NCBI RefSeq assembly: GCF_018614525.1
Contig: NZ_JAGGOL010000174.1
Location: 1-43,307, forward strand
Length of the DNA: 43,307 nucleotides
Direction: 5' to 3'
Source of the DNA: Streptomyces sp. ISL-11
GTDB lineage: Bacteria; Actinomycetota; Actinomycetes; Streptomycetales; Streptomycetaceae
Shown: in pieces, positions 15,418 through 23,973 of the stretch
Layout: each line of letters begins with the position of its first letter
Numbering within the stretch: position 1 is the stretch's first letter
Translations under genes and position numbers: made by a program
The notes under the pieces: model-generated
The model's input: only the letters and a program-made list of their open reading frames with translations
Told to the model about the DNA's origin: nothing
Databases searched by the model: none

Positions 15418-15448
15418 ATGGTCGTCCCGAGCCGCCCCTGGAGCTGAC
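15418..15448 (+). repeat. Imperfect direct repeat, right copy
   Basis: Matches 7879-7909 at 28 of 31 positions. Here it is intergenic, just after the CGNR gene; read in frame it spells MVVPSRPWS-stop, against MVVPSRTRG-stop at the end of lasso B2. Confidence 0.5.
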
Positions 15449-15454
15449 CGGTTG

Positions 15455-16426
15455 TCAGCACCGGCCGCAGGCACGGCGTGTGGCCAGCCGGTAGACGCCT
15501 GCGGCCCGCCCCAGGGCCAGCCCGTAGAACGAGAAACCCCCGTAGGCGACGACCACCACCCACGCGGCGTGGCCACCGATCCCCGAGTCCACGACGCCGG
15601 CCCCGACGAGCACGCCCCAGACCGCCATGTAGATCCCGAAGGGCGCCAGGGCCCCCGCGCCCGTCCAGCCGAGGGCCAGCAGCGGCCACCGCGGCATCCG
15701 CCGCCCCCACGGCCGGGTCAGGGCGAGGGCGAGCACCATGCCGACGACGGCTAGGACGGCGGTGATGTCGACCCCGTGGTCGTACAGCCAGATCGCCCGG
15801 TCGTTCGCGTAGTACTCGTCGAGACCGGCGCGCTCGTTGTCGCCGGTGTAGCCCACGGTCGCGCCGAGCGCCCACGCCGTCTTGAGCGTGGCGTACGGGA
15901 GGAGCGCGGCCACCGCCACCCGGCCGGCCCGGGTGCGCCGTGCGACCGGCCCCCGCCGTGCGCGTCCACCGCAGTGCGCGCAGACGCCGCACGCGTGCCG
16001 CCGGTGGGCGAGAGCGGTGGCGGCCCACAGGGCGGCGCCGAGGGTGGCCACGCCCTCGTTCGCCCAGGCGGCCCAGTTCATCGGGGTCTGGTTCCGGGAG
16101 AAGACGTCGAGCAGGTGCGCCGGGCTGAACAGGAACCCGAACCCCGAGGCGAACGCCAGCGCGGCCACCGCCCAGGCGGCCAGGTGCGCGCCGCGCGCCC
16201 CGGGCCAGCGCGCCATGCCGTACGCGGCCGCGGCCGCCCCGGCGTACGCCCCCGCCAGTGCCCACTCCACGGCGGTGCCGCGTCCGGCGCCGCCCAGCGA
16301 GTACCCGAACGCATACCCCGGCGAGAGCGCCGCGGCCAGGGCTCCCGCCGCGTACACCACCGACCACCCGAGGGCCGCCCGCCCCGCCCACGTGGGCCAG
16401 TCGGCCCGTACCCTCATCAATCCCAT
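15455..16426 (-). CDS. Polytopic membrane protein of unknown function
   Basis: 323 residues from ATG 16426 (ATG 16417 also possible). Seven or eight hydrophobic helices are seen, from AALGWSVVYAAGALAAAL to WVVVVAYGGFSFYGLALG. A cytosolic or external loop carries a CGVCAHCGG knuckle (RHACGVCAHCGGRARRG) that could bind one metal. Conserved-looking loop text (PYATLKTAWALGATVGY, NDRAIWLYDHGVDITA) suggests a real family, but I cannot name it. It is convergent with the CGNR gene. Confidence 0.75.
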   Translation of the reverse strand: MGLMRVRADWPTWAGRAALGWSVVYAAGALAAALSPGYAFGYSLGGAGRGTAVEWALAGAYAGAAAAAYGMARWPGARGAHLAAWAVAALAFASGFGFLFSPAHLLDVFSRNQTPMNWAAWANEGVATLGAALWAATALAHRRHACGVCAHCGGRARRGPVARRTRAGRVAVAALLPYATLKTAWALGATVGYTGDNERAGLDEYYANDRAIWLYDHGVDITAVLAVVGMVLALALTRPWGRRMPRWPLLALGWTGAGALAPFGIYMAVWGVLVGAGVVDSGIGGHAAWVVVVAYGGFSFYGLALGRAAGVYRLATRRACGRC

Positions 16427-16622
16427 GCCGCCAGCGTGTCCCGGCCAGGGGCCTCCCGGCGTCGCGCCACGGGCGTATCCGCTTCCGCCGGACGGCTGAT
16501 GGCGCGTGCGACACAGGGCTGACCTCGACACACCGAGCGCCCGGACCTCCTGCGGCCCTTCTGTCGCGCGGTGCACGCTCGTACCACCAGGCATCGGCGC
16601 GGGCGGAAGGAAACGAGGGGCC

Positions 16623-16994
16623 ATGTTCACCCACACCAAGGCATTCAGCGGCTTCGCCGTGGACGACATCGAGCGGGCCAAGGACTTCTACCACCGGACG
16701 CTCGGCCTCCGGGTGACCGAGGAGCACGGGCTGCTGACCCTGCACATCACGGGCGGCACGGAGATCCTCGTCTACCCCAAGGCCGACCACACCCCGGCGA
16801 CCTTCACCATCCTCAACTTCCCCGTCGACGACATCGACCGGGCCGTGGACGAGCTGGCCGGGCGCGGCGTCCGCTTCGAGCGGTACGAAGCGTTCGCGCA
16901 GGACGAGAAGGGCGTCTTCCGGGAGGAGGGGCCGGCCATCGCCTGGTTCACGGATCCGGCCGGGAACGTGCTGTCCGTCCTCCAGGAGAGGTAG
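16623..16994 (+). CDS. VOC (glyoxalase/bleomycin-resistance fold) protein
   Basis: 123 residues, a single VOC domain: TKAFSGFAVDDIERAKDFYHRTLGL in the first half and TFTILNFPVDDIDRAVDELAGRGVRF in the second, ending IAWFTDPAGNVLSVLQ. Metal-binding positions are only partly conserved, so the substrate cannot be told. ATG 16623 follows GGAAACGAGGGG. It probably leads a short run with the SGNH gene 38 bp on, although that gene may have its own start site. Confidence 0.85.
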   Translation: MFTHTKAFSGFAVDDIERAKDFYHRTLGLRVTEEHGLLTLHITGGTEILVYPKADHTPATFTILNFPVDDIDRAVDELAGRGVRFERYEAFAQDEKGVFREEGPAIAWFTDPAGNVLSVLQER

Positions 16995-17019
16995 GGAGGG
17001 ACGCGGGAGGCGGGAGGGA

Positions 17020-17025
17020 TAATCT
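17020..17025 (+). promoter_or_regulatory. Putative -10 box of the SGNH hydrolase gene
   Basis: TAATCT ends 7 nt before ATG 17033, consistent with a leaderless transcript. Confidence 0.4.
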
Positions 17026-17032
17026 GAGCGCC

Positions 17033-17722
17033 ATGCGGATCCTGTTCGTCGGCGACTCGATGACCATCGGTAGCGCCGGTGACCACACATGGCGCTACCG
17101 CATGTGGCAGCACCTCAACGCCTCCTACGGCGGCCCGTACAGGATCGTCGGGCCGCGCCGGGAGCTGTACGACCCGTCGAGCGACAGCCCCGCCTCCCTC
17201 GACTACGGCGATCCCGCCTTCCCCGAGCGCGCCCGCGCGCACCTGGCGGGCTGGGGCGAGGGCTGGCTGCACATGGCACCGCTGATCGGCGACGCCGTAC
17301 GGGCCGGGAAGGCCGACACGCTGCTGGTCTCGCTCGGCCTCATCGACCTCGGCTTCTACACCGACGCCGAGCAGACCGCCGAGAACGTCCGCCGCTTCCT
17401 CGCCGAGGCCCGCGAGGCCAATCCGCGCGTACGGGCCGTCCTGCTGCCCGTCATCGCGAACATCAAGGCGCTCAACGACCCTGACTTCGCCGCCGAGTGC
17501 GAGCGTTTCAACGACCTGCTGGCCAAGGCGGTCGCCGACCTCGACCGGCCCGGCTCCCCCCTGCTGCTGGCCTCCCGGCCCGAGCGCTGGGACATCGACA
17601 GCCACACCTACGACGGCACGCACCCCAACGCGGCCGGCGAGCACCTCATAGCCGCCGCGTTCGCCGACGCGATGCACCAGGCGTGGGACGTCGCAGATAT
17701 GTACGAGCCAGCCTCCCCCTGA
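17033..17722 (+). CDS. SGNH/GDSL-type hydrolase
   Basis: 229 residues. Block I is FVGDSMTIG with Ser9 as the nucleophile, and the C-terminal block V is YDGTHPNAAGE supplying Asp and His. No signal peptide is present, so it probably acts in the cytosol as an esterase or deacetylase on an unknown substrate. The block III Asn is not obvious in the expected place, which leaves some doubt about activity. Confidence 0.8.
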   Translation: MRILFVGDSMTIGSAGDHTWRYRMWQHLNASYGGPYRIVGPRRELYDPSSDSPASLDYGDPAFPERARAHLAGWGEGWLHMAPLIGDAVRAGKADTLLVSLGLIDLGFYTDAEQTAENVRRFLAEAREANPRVRAVLLPVIANIKALNDPDFAAECERFNDLLAKAVADLDRPGSPLLLASRPERWDIDSHTYDGTHPNAAGEHLIAAAFADAMHQAWDVADMYEPASP

Positions 17723-17783
17723 CGCGCCGGGCCGAGGGGCCAGCCTTGATTCGAGTGCGCTCCAAGGCGTTGGCTGGGCGACT

Positions 17784-18782
17784 ATGGAGTACACGCAGCT
17801 CGGACGCACGGGGCTCAAGGTCAGCCGGATCGTACTGGGAACGATGAACTTCGGGCCGCAGACCGACGAGACCGACAGCCACACCATCATGGACGCCGCC
17901 CTGGACGCGGGCGTCAATTTCTTCGACACCGCCAACGTCTACGGCTGGGGCGAGAACAAGGGCCGCACCGAGTCGATCATCGGCAGCTGGTTCGCGCGCG
18001 GCGGCGGGCGCCGCGAGAAGGTCGTCCTCGCCACCAAGGTGTTCGGCGGGATGAACCCCGACGACGGCGAGCCCTGGCCGAACCACGACCGCCTCTCCGC
18101 CGTCAACATCCGCCGCGCCGTCGACGCCAGCCTCAAGCGGCTGCGCACCGACCACATCGACCTCTACCAGTTCCACCACGTGGACCGCACGACGCCGTGG
18201 GAGGAGATCTGGCAGGCCGTCGACGTCCTGGTCCAGCAGGGCAAGATCCTCTACGCGGGTTCCTCCAACCACGCCGGCTGGCACATCGCCCAGGCCAACG
18301 AGACGGCGCGCCGCCGCGGCTCGCTGGGGCTGGTCAGCGAGCAGTGCCTGTACAACCTCGCCGAACGGCGCGCGGAGATGGAGGTCGTCCCGGCCGCGCG
18401 GGCGTACGGGCTCGGCGTCATCCCCTGGTCCCCGCTGCACGGCGGCCTGCTCGGCGGTGTCATCCGCAAGGAGCGGGAGGGCGGCAGCGCCCGCGCCGCG
18501 TCCGGGCGGTCGGCGGAGGCGCTCGCGAACTCCGCGGTCCGTGAGCAGGTCCAGGCGTACGAGGACCTCCTCGACAAGCACGGCCTGGAGCCCGGCGAGG
18601 TGGCGCTGGCCTGGCTGCTGACCCGGCCCGGGGTGACCGGGCCGATCGTCGGGCCGCGCACCACCGACCAGCTCGGCTCCGCGCTCCGTGCCGTCGAGCT
18701 GAAGCTGACCGGGGAACTGCTGACGGAGCTGGACGCGATCTTCCCGGGTCCGGGGCCGTCGCCGGAGGCGTTCGCCTGGTAG
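17784..18782 (+). CDS. Aldo/keto reductase
   Basis: 332 residues with an intact AKR tetrad: D48 (NFFDTANVYG), Y53, K85 (VLATKVFGG) and H131 (DLYQFHHVD). The C-terminal NADPH segment GPIVGPRTTDQL is also present. It reduces an aldehyde or ketone with NADPH in the cytosol; it resembles the YajO / voltage-channel-beta-like branch. Starts at ATG 17784. Confidence 0.9.
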   Translation: MEYTQLGRTGLKVSRIVLGTMNFGPQTDETDSHTIMDAALDAGVNFFDTANVYGWGENKGRTESIIGSWFARGGGRREKVVLATKVFGGMNPDDGEPWPNHDRLSAVNIRRAVDASLKRLRTDHIDLYQFHHVDRTTPWEEIWQAVDVLVQQGKILYAGSSNHAGWHIAQANETARRRGSLGLVSEQCLYNLAERRAEMEVVPAARAYGLGVIPWSPLHGGLLGGVIRKEREGGSARAASGRSAEALANSAVREQVQAYEDLLDKHGLEPGEVALAWLLTRPGVTGPIVGPRTTDQLGSALRAVELKLTGELLTELDAIFPGPGPSPEAFAW

Positions 18783-18799
18783 ACGGACCCGCCCACCCA

Positions 18800-18837
18800 G
18801 GGCCCTTCGTCGCCGGGAACGGCGGAGGAGGGCCCTC
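18800..18837. terminator. Bidirectional terminator hairpin
   Basis: AGGGCCCT...CGCCG pairs with CGGCG...AGGGCCCT around a GGAA loop, with two interior mismatches. It lies between the convergent reductase and the hypothetical gene and overlaps the stop codon of the latter. Confidence 0.6.
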
Positions 18838-19294
18838 AGGAGCCGTCGTGCGTCTTCATGCTCTTGAGAAAGGTGTGGGTCTCGGCAGCGAGGTTTCGCA
18901 TCTCCTCACCGGCCGCGTGCACGGTGGTGGTCTCGAAGTGCCATTCCTCAGATGGTGGCCGGTCGTGGATACCCCAGGTCAGATGGACGTAGCCGCCGGA
19001 GCGATGCTCCGCGGAGAGGGTCAGATCGTGCTCCAGGGAGCGCCAGGTGCGCGCTCCCTCCCAGCCCCGGAAGTCGTCGGCCAGTGAGTACAGGAAGGTG
19101 TCGAGGCCGTCGCCGTCCCAGGTCCGCACCCGGGTCTCGATGCTCACCCGTTGCCCACGCGCCATCACGAGGAAGTCGAGCATCGGGTCGTCCCCGAACG
19201 GTCGTGACGGCTCGGAGAACAGCAGGTGGACAGGGCGCGGTCCAGAGTCTCCCACCCGGACCGTGGGACTGCCGGAGTCGTCGAAATCGATCAC
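18836..19294 (-). CDS. Hypothetical protein, possibly DUF6228-like
   Basis: 152 residues beginning MIDFDDSGSPTVRVG, with the central text FLYSLADDFRGWEGARTWRSLEHDLTLSA and GGYVHLTWGIHD. The pattern is that of the small alpha/beta DUF6228-type proteins often found beside Streptomyces immunity or hypothetical genes; I am not certain of the family. No signal or membrane segment is present. Confidence 0.7.
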   Translation of the reverse strand: MIDFDDSGSPTVRVGDSGPRPVHLLFSEPSRPFGDDPMLDFLVMARGQRVSIETRVRTWDGDGLDTFLYSLADDFRGWEGARTWRSLEHDLTLSAEHRSGGYVHLTWGIHDRPPSEEWHFETTTVHAAGEEMRNLAAETHTFLKSMKTHDGS

Positions 19295-19300
19295 GCGAGC

Positions 19301-19306
19301 AGGTTA
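19301..19306 (-). promoter_or_regulatory. Putative -10 box of the 152-residue hypothetical gene
   Basis: On the minus strand TAACCT ends 6 nt before the GTG at 19294, with no ribosome-binding site; likely leaderless. Confidence 0.4.
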
Positions 19307-19467
19307 GAAGATCAGGCTGGGTGGCCCGACGTCGTTTTCTGGTGGCCGACAGTGGAGTGCTGGAGTGCCCGGCAATGGCCAGCACGGACAACTCACGGTG
19401 GAGACGCACAACGGCTTCTCAGCCCTGCTCCGGCACCGTACGCGCGGGCGGGGCCGGGCGCCGCGCG

Positions 19468-19554
19468 TCACTTCACCGCCGACACCACGGCGACGACGAC
19501 GAGCATCACGGCGAGCACACCGGTCATGATCCGGTTCCTGGTCTTGGGGTCCAC
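19468..19554 (-). CDS. Very small single-helix membrane protein
   Basis: 28 residues: basic N-terminus MDPKTRNRIMTG, then one hydrophobic helix VLAVMLVVVAVVSAV and a final Lys. This DPKTRNR-plus-helix pattern is a familiar tiny Streptomyces membrane protein. The GTG start sits close behind AAGGGG, 30 bp after the phosphodiesterase stop, in the same direction. Confidence 0.6.
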   Translation of the reverse strand: MDPKTRNRIMTGVLAVMLVVVAVVSAVK

Positions 19555-19584
19555 CCCTTGAGCGTAACCGCCGGGTCCGCGCGC

Positions 19585-20148
19585 TCAGCCGCCGAGCCCC
19601 CAGGAGGCCACCGTCTCGTAGCGCGGCCGCTCGCCGGGCACGCCCGAGGCGGGCAGCCTGCTGCGGACGAGCGAGAGGCGGTCCACGGCCCAGGGCGTGC
19701 CCGAGAAGTCCGCGAGGCGCTCCTCGTACGGGCGCAGGTGCACCGGGCCCGCCGCGCGGGCGAGCGTGAGGTGCGCGCGGAAGGGGCGCTTGCCGTCGGC
19801 CTCGACGCCGGCCCGGCGGGCGCCGGCCGCCGTCGAGCGGGCGAGGTCGCGCAGGGCGATCCGGTCGCCCTCGGCGCCGACCCACAGGATCCGGTCGTCG
19901 AAGCGGCCGACCCCGGCGAACCGCAGCTCGTGCGGAGCGTGCCGGTGCGCCGCACGGTCCAGGCGCTCGGTGAGCGCGGGCAGCAGGGCCTCGTCGACCT
20001 CACCGAGGAAGGCGAGCGTGAAGTGCCAGCTCGCGGGCTCGGTCCAGCGCAGCCGCTCCGCTCCGGGGAGGGAGCGCAGGGGGGCGATGGCGGTGGCGAG
20101 CTCGGCGACGGCGGCGTCGGGAGGGATGACGGCGGCGAAGAGTCGCAT
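19585..20148 (-). CDS. thpR: RNA 2',3'-cyclic phosphodiesterase (LigT/ThpR)
   Basis: 187 residues of the 2H phosphoesterase superfamily. The two catalytic HxT motifs are H42-F-T44 (SWHFTLAFLG) and H126-L-T128 (RAHLTLAR). It opens 2',3'-cyclic phosphate ends of RNA to the 2'-phosphate. Start is the ATG giving MRLFAAVIPP, the family N-terminus. Confidence 0.92.
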   Translation of the reverse strand: MRLFAAVIPPDAAVAELATAIAPLRSLPGAERLRWTEPASWHFTLAFLGEVDEALLPALTERLDRAAHRHAPHELRFAGVGRFDDRILWVGAEGDRIALRDLARSTAAGARRAGVEADGKRPFRAHLTLARAAGPVHLRPYEERLADFSGTPWAVDRLSLVRSRLPASGVPGERPRYETVASWGLGG

Positions 20149-20180
20149 GCGCACAGTGTCGCGCAACAGGGCCCCGGGAA

Positions 20181-20212
20181 CGCGGGACGGACCGCTGCCG
20201 GCCCGTCCCGCG
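20181..20212 (-). terminator. Terminator hairpin after the MFS gene
   Basis: Perfect 10-bp arms CGCGGGACGG / CCGTCCCGCG with a 12-nt loop, placed 24 bp beyond the MFS stop. The right arm and the following CGATCGAGGACAC resemble a decayed right half of repeat family R1. Confidence 0.55.
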
Positions 20213-20235
20213 ATCGAGGACACACGAACCCGCGG

Positions 20236-21603
20236 CTACGCCGCCACCGTCACCTCGGTCTCCGGCCGGACCCGCGGCACGAACGCCACGTGCGGGTGGC
20301 CGCGCCGCAGGTCGATCCTCAGGCGCAGGTCGCCCACGCGCGCCAGCACCAGGCCGACCCCGAGGGCCGCCAGCAGGGAGACGACGCCGCCCGCGAGGAA
20401 GCCGACCCGGGCGCCGTAGGCGTCGGTGACGTAGCCGACGAGGGGTGCGCCGAGCGGGGTGCCGCCGACGAAGACCATCATGAACAGGCTCATCACCCGG
20501 CCCCGCATCGCGGGATCCGTGGCGAGCTGGAGACCGGAGTTGGCGGTGACGTTGATCGTCAGGCCGGCCATCCCGATCGGCGCCAGCAGCGCCGCGAAGA
20601 CCCAGAACTGGGGCGCGAGCGCGGCGGCGACCTCCAGGACGCCGAAGAGCACGGCGGCGCCGACCAGCATCCGCATCCGCGAGGTGCCGCGCCGGGCGGC
20701 GAGCAGGGCGCCCACCAGGGAGCCGGCCGCCATCAGGGTGTTGAGCAGGCCGTACGTACCGGCTCCGGCGTGGAAGACGTCGTTGACGAAGGCCGTCAGC
20801 CAGATCGGGAAGTTGAACCCGAAGGTGCCGATGAACCCGACGAGAACGATGGGCCAGATCAGGTCCGGGCGCCCGGCGACGTAGCGCAGGCCCTCGCGGA
20901 GCTGGCCCTTGCCGCGCGGTGCGCGCTCGACCTTGTGGAGCTCGCCCGTGCGCATCAGCAGCAGGGCGCCGATGGGCGCGACGAAGGAGAGGCCGTTGAG
21001 CAGGAAGGCCCAGCCGCTGCCCACGGCGGTGATCAGGACACCGGCGACGGCGGGCCCGACGAGGCGGGCGGACTGGAAGTTGGCGGAGTTCAGGCTGACG
21101 GCGTTGCGCAGGTCCGCGGGGCCGACCATCTCGACGACGAACGCCTGGCGGACGGGGTTGTCGACGACCGTGACCAGGCCGAGGACGAGCGCGATGAGGT
21201 AGACGTGCCAGACCGCGACGTGTCCGGAGAGGGTGAGCACCGCCAGCGCCAGGCCGGTGAGGCCCATCGCCGCCTGGGTGAGGAGCAGCAGCCGCCGCTT
21301 GGGGTAGCGGTCGGCGATGACGCCGCCGTAGAGCCCGAGGAGCAGCATGGGCAGGAACTGCAGGGCCGTGGTGATGCCGACGGCCGCGGAGGAACCGGTG
21401 AGGCTGAGGACCAGCCAGTCCTGGGCGATGCGCTGCATCCACGTGCCGGTGTTGGAGACCACCTGGCCGGTGGCGAAGAGCCGGTAGTTCCGGTTCCGGA
21501 GTGAGCTGAAGGTGCCGCCCTTGGGCTGGGGCAGGGCGGTGGTGCGGGTGTCGTCGGGGGTGTTCGGTGCGGGTGCGGAGTCTGCTCCGGGTCCCGTACT
21601 CAA
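20236..21603 (-). CDS. MFS transporter, EntS/MFS_3-like exporter
   Basis: 455 residues, about 12 helices. The N-terminal SSLRNRNYRLFATGQVVSNTGTWMQRIAQDWLVL is typical of the EntS/MFS_3 branch, followed by GVIADRYPKRRLLLLTQ (the MFS A-motif). It likely exports a drug or small metabolite. The start is a TTG at 21603 with GAGGAGG 11 nt upstream. It is 30 bp behind the MarR gene in the same direction, so regulator and pump form one operon. Confidence 0.9.
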   Translation of the reverse strand: MSTGPGADSAPAPNTPDDTRTTALPQPKGGTFSSLRNRNYRLFATGQVVSNTGTWMQRIAQDWLVLSLTGSSAAVGITTALQFLPMLLLGLYGGVIADRYPKRRLLLLTQAAMGLTGLALAVLTLSGHVAVWHVYLIALVLGLVTVVDNPVRQAFVVEMVGPADLRNAVSLNSANFQSARLVGPAVAGVLITAVGSGWAFLLNGLSFVAPIGALLLMRTGELHKVERAPRGKGQLREGLRYVAGRPDLIWPIVLVGFIGTFGFNFPIWLTAFVNDVFHAGAGTYGLLNTLMAAGSLVGALLAARRGTSRMRMLVGAAVLFGVLEVAAALAPQFWVFAALLAPIGMAGLTINVTANSGLQLATDPAMRGRVMSLFMMVFVGGTPLGAPLVGYVTDAYGARVGFLAGGVVSLLAALGVGLVLARVGDLRLRIDLRRGHPHVAFVPRVRPETEVTVAA

Positions 21604-21633
21604 AGTGGGTTCGCCTCCTCACTTGTGTGGGTG

Positions 21634-22071
21634 TTACAGGTGCGCGAGCTTCTCCAGTACGGGTGCGGCGGCGCGCAGCGTCGCCCACTCGTCCTCGTCG
21701 AGCCGCCCGACCAGTTCGGTGAGCCAGACATTGCGCTTGCGCCGGCTCTCCTCGAGCATGGCCTCGGCCCGCTCGGTCTGGGTGACCACCTTCTGGCGGC
21801 GGTCCTCGGGGTGCGGTTCCAGCCGGACCAGGCCCTTGGCTTCGAGCAGGGCGACGATGCGGGTCATCGACGGGGGCTGCACGTGCTCCTTGCGGGCGAG
21901 CTCGCCGGGGGTGGCGTGGCCACAGCGGGCGAGGGTGCCCAGCACCGACATCTCGGTGGGGCTGAGCGACTCGTCGACACGCTGGTGCTTGAGCCGCCGC
22001 GACAGACGCATGACACCGGATCGCAGGGAGTCCACTGCGGCGGTGCTGTCTTGAGGGTCAGGGTCCGACAT
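21634..22071 (-). CDS. MarR-family transcriptional regulator
   Basis: 145 residues with the winged-helix core LSPTEMSVLGTLARCGHATPGELA, then MTRIVALLEAKGLVRLEPHPEDRRQKVV, the conserved wing with the D-x-R pair. It is expected to repress itself and the downstream MFS pump until a ligand binds. ATG start behind AAGGA. Confidence 0.93.
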   Translation of the reverse strand: MSDPDPQDSTAAVDSLRSGVMRLSRRLKHQRVDESLSPTEMSVLGTLARCGHATPGELARKEHVQPPSMTRIVALLEAKGLVRLEPHPEDRRQKVVTQTERAEAMLEESRRKRNVWLTELVGRLDEDEWATLRAAAPVLEKLAHL

Positions 22072-22076
22072 GTTCC

Positions 22077-22089
22077 TTAGGTTAACTCA
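22077..22089. promoter_or_regulatory. Possible MarR operator
   Basis: TTAGGTTAACTCA, an imperfect palindrome centred on GTTAAC, lies just upstream of the MarR start inside an AT-rich patch. Autoregulation there would be usual for the family. Confidence 0.35.
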
Positions 22090-22207
22090 TTACCCGCGCT
22101 AAATAAAGCCGGTATGCGGGGGCACGGGAGGGGGCACGGGAGCACCGTCGCGCATCACCGTGCGCACGGCCCGTGCGCACGGGCCCACCACGTGGGGGCG
22201 CACGAAA

Positions 22208-22240
22208 GGGCGGCCGGGTGCATTCCGCACCCGGCCGCCC
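22208..22240 (-). terminator. Rho-independent-type terminator of the purine permease gene
   Basis: Perfect 14-bp arms (GGGCGGCCGGGTGC and its complement) with a 5-nt loop, 32 bp beyond the stop. On the minus strand the stem is followed by a short TTTCG. Confidence 0.75.
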
Positions 22241-22272
22241 GTACGCGCTCTGGAAGCGCCCTCCTCGGCGTG

Positions 22273-23742
22273 TTACTTCACGCCCAGCACCTGCTCGATC
22301 GGGTCGAGCAGGAAGTAGACGAGGAAGCACAGGCCGACCACGTTCAGCAGCCACGGGATCTCGCGGGCCCGCTTGTCCGCGATCCGCAGCAGGATGAAGG
22401 CGAGGACGCCGATGCCGATGCCGTTGGTGATCGAGTACGTGAACGGCATCGAGATGATCGTCAGGAACGCGGGGATCGCGATCGTGAAGTCGCTCCAGTC
22501 GATCTCCTTGACGTTGGCCGCCATGATCAGGAAGCCGACGACGAGCAGGGCGGGGGTGGCCGCCTGCGAGGGGACGACGGTGGCCAGCGGGGTGAAGACG
22601 AGGGCCAGCAGGAAGAGGCCGCCGGTCATCAGGTTGGCCAGGCCCGTACGGGCGCCCTCGCCGACGCCGGCGGTGGACTCCACGAAGCAGGTGTTGGCGG
22701 AGGCCGAGCCGAAGCCGCCCGCCGCGACGGCGACGCCGTCGACCATGAGGATCTTGCCCATGTTGGGCAGCTGACCCTTCTCGTCCGTCAGGCCGGCCTC
22801 CTCGCCGACGCCGATGATCGTGCCCATGGCGTCGAAGAAGCCGGAGAGCAGCACGGTGAAGACGAACAGGCAGCCGGTCAGCAGACCGACCTCGTGGAAG
22901 CCGCCGAAGAGGCTGATGTGGCCGACGAGACCGAAGTCGGGCGTGCCGACGACGCTGTCGGGCATCGTCGGGACGCTCAGGCCCCAGCTCAGGTCCGGGA
23001 TGTCGGCGAGCGTGTTGATGACGATGGCCACGAAGGTCATCACGACGATGCCGATGAGGATCGCACCGCGCGTCTTGCGGACGACGAGGATGAACGTCAG
23101 CGCGAGGCCGGCCACGAAGACCAGCACCGGCCAGCCGTGCAGCTGCCCGCCCTGGCCGAGGCCGAGCGGCACGGTGGTGTGCGCGGCGTCGGGGTTGCGG
23201 GTGACGAAGCCGGAGTCCACCAGGCCGATCAGCGAGATGAACAGGCCGATGCCGATGGCGATGGCGCGCCGCAGACCGCCGGGGATGGCGTCCATGACGC
23301 GCTGCCGCAGACCGGAGGCGACCAGCAGCATCAGCACCAGGCCGGCGAGGACGACCATGCCCATCGCGTCCGGCCAGCTCATCTTGGGCGCGAGCTGGAG
23401 CGAGACGACGGCGTTGATGCCGAGGCCGGCGGCGCAGGCGATCGGCACATTGCCGATGACGCCCATCAGGACGGTGGAGAGGCCGGCCATCAGGGCGGTG
23501 GCCGTGACCAGCTGGCCGTTGTCGAGCTGGTGCCCGAACTTGTCCTGGCCCGCCCCGAGGATGATCGGGTTCAGCACGACGATGTACGCCATCGCGAAGA
23601 AGGTGGCCAGACCACCGCGCAGCTCGCGCGAGACGGAGGAGCCCCGCTCGGATATCCGGAAGTACCGGTCGAGGACGTTGCCGGGCGGCGGTGTGGGGGA
23701 CGGCTGCTTGGCGTCGACCGGGGAGGTGGCCGAGGAGGGCAT
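22273..23742 (-). CDS. NCS2-family purine permease (AzgA-like guanine/hypoxanthine transporter)
   Basis: 489 residues, about 12 to 14 helices. The N-terminus LDRYFRISERGSSVSRELRGGLATFFAMAYIVVLNPIIL and the motif ACAAGLGINAVVSLQL are diagnostic of AzgA-type NCS2 proteins, as is GSASANTCFVESTAGVGEGARTGL in the carrier core. It takes up guanine, hypoxanthine or adenine with protons. Start chosen at ATG 23742, about 43 residues before the first helix. Confidence 0.93.
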   Translation of the reverse strand: MPSSATSPVDAKQPSPTPPPGNVLDRYFRISERGSSVSRELRGGLATFFAMAYIVVLNPIILGAGQDKFGHQLDNGQLVTATALMAGLSTVLMGVIGNVPIACAAGLGINAVVSLQLAPKMSWPDAMGMVVLAGLVLMLLVASGLRQRVMDAIPGGLRRAIAIGIGLFISLIGLVDSGFVTRNPDAAHTTVPLGLGQGGQLHGWPVLVFVAGLALTFILVVRKTRGAILIGIVVMTFVAIVINTLADIPDLSWGLSVPTMPDSVVGTPDFGLVGHISLFGGFHEVGLLTGCLFVFTVLLSGFFDAMGTIIGVGEEAGLTDEKGQLPNMGKILMVDGVAVAAGGFGSASANTCFVESTAGVGEGARTGLANLMTGGLFLLALVFTPLATVVPSQAATPALLVVGFLIMAANVKEIDWSDFTIAIPAFLTIISMPFTYSITNGIGIGVLAFILLRIADKRAREIPWLLNVVGLCFLVYFLLDPIEQVLGVK

Positions 23743-23809
23743 GCGGGACCTCAGTCGTACGGGCCCGCGCGGGGGACGCGGGCGACGGCGGGGGTGAAAC
23801 GGGGGTGAG

Positions 23810-23925
23810 CGGAGAGGAACAAAAAGGATCAAGACTGTATGATCAAACAAAACAATCCAGCCGGATCCAGTTGGTTTCAGTATGAATAAACAATCCCCGA
23901 ATTGCCATCTCCGCGCGTAGACCCT
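23810..23925. promoter_or_regulatory. AT-rich promoter region of the purine permease gene
   Basis: An unusually AT-rich stretch for this genome (runs such as CAAACAAAACAATCC and ATGAATAAACAATCC) in a 231-bp divergent gap. It probably holds the permease promoter. I could not build a purine riboswitch from it. Confidence 0.35.
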
Positions 23926-23960
23926 TATGCCCCAAGGGCCCCGGTCCCGGCCGCAGCGGC

Positions 23961-23966
23961 TACGCT
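23961..23966 (+). promoter_or_regulatory. Putative -10 box of the DUF2530 gene
   Basis: TACGCT ends 7 nt before ATG 23974, with no ribosome-binding site; likely leaderless. Confidence 0.4.
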
Positions 23967-23973
23967 TGCGCGC

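Noticed and set aside
18952..21504. 850-codon open frame on the plus strand
   Set aside because: Antisense to the phosphodiesterase and MFS genes, which have clear family motifs; composition is Arg/Gly/His-rich and repetitive.
23743..23973. Purine riboswitch before the NCS2 permease gene
   Set aside because: No three-way junction with the conserved loop bases could be formed; the AT-rich patch is better explained as promoter DNA.
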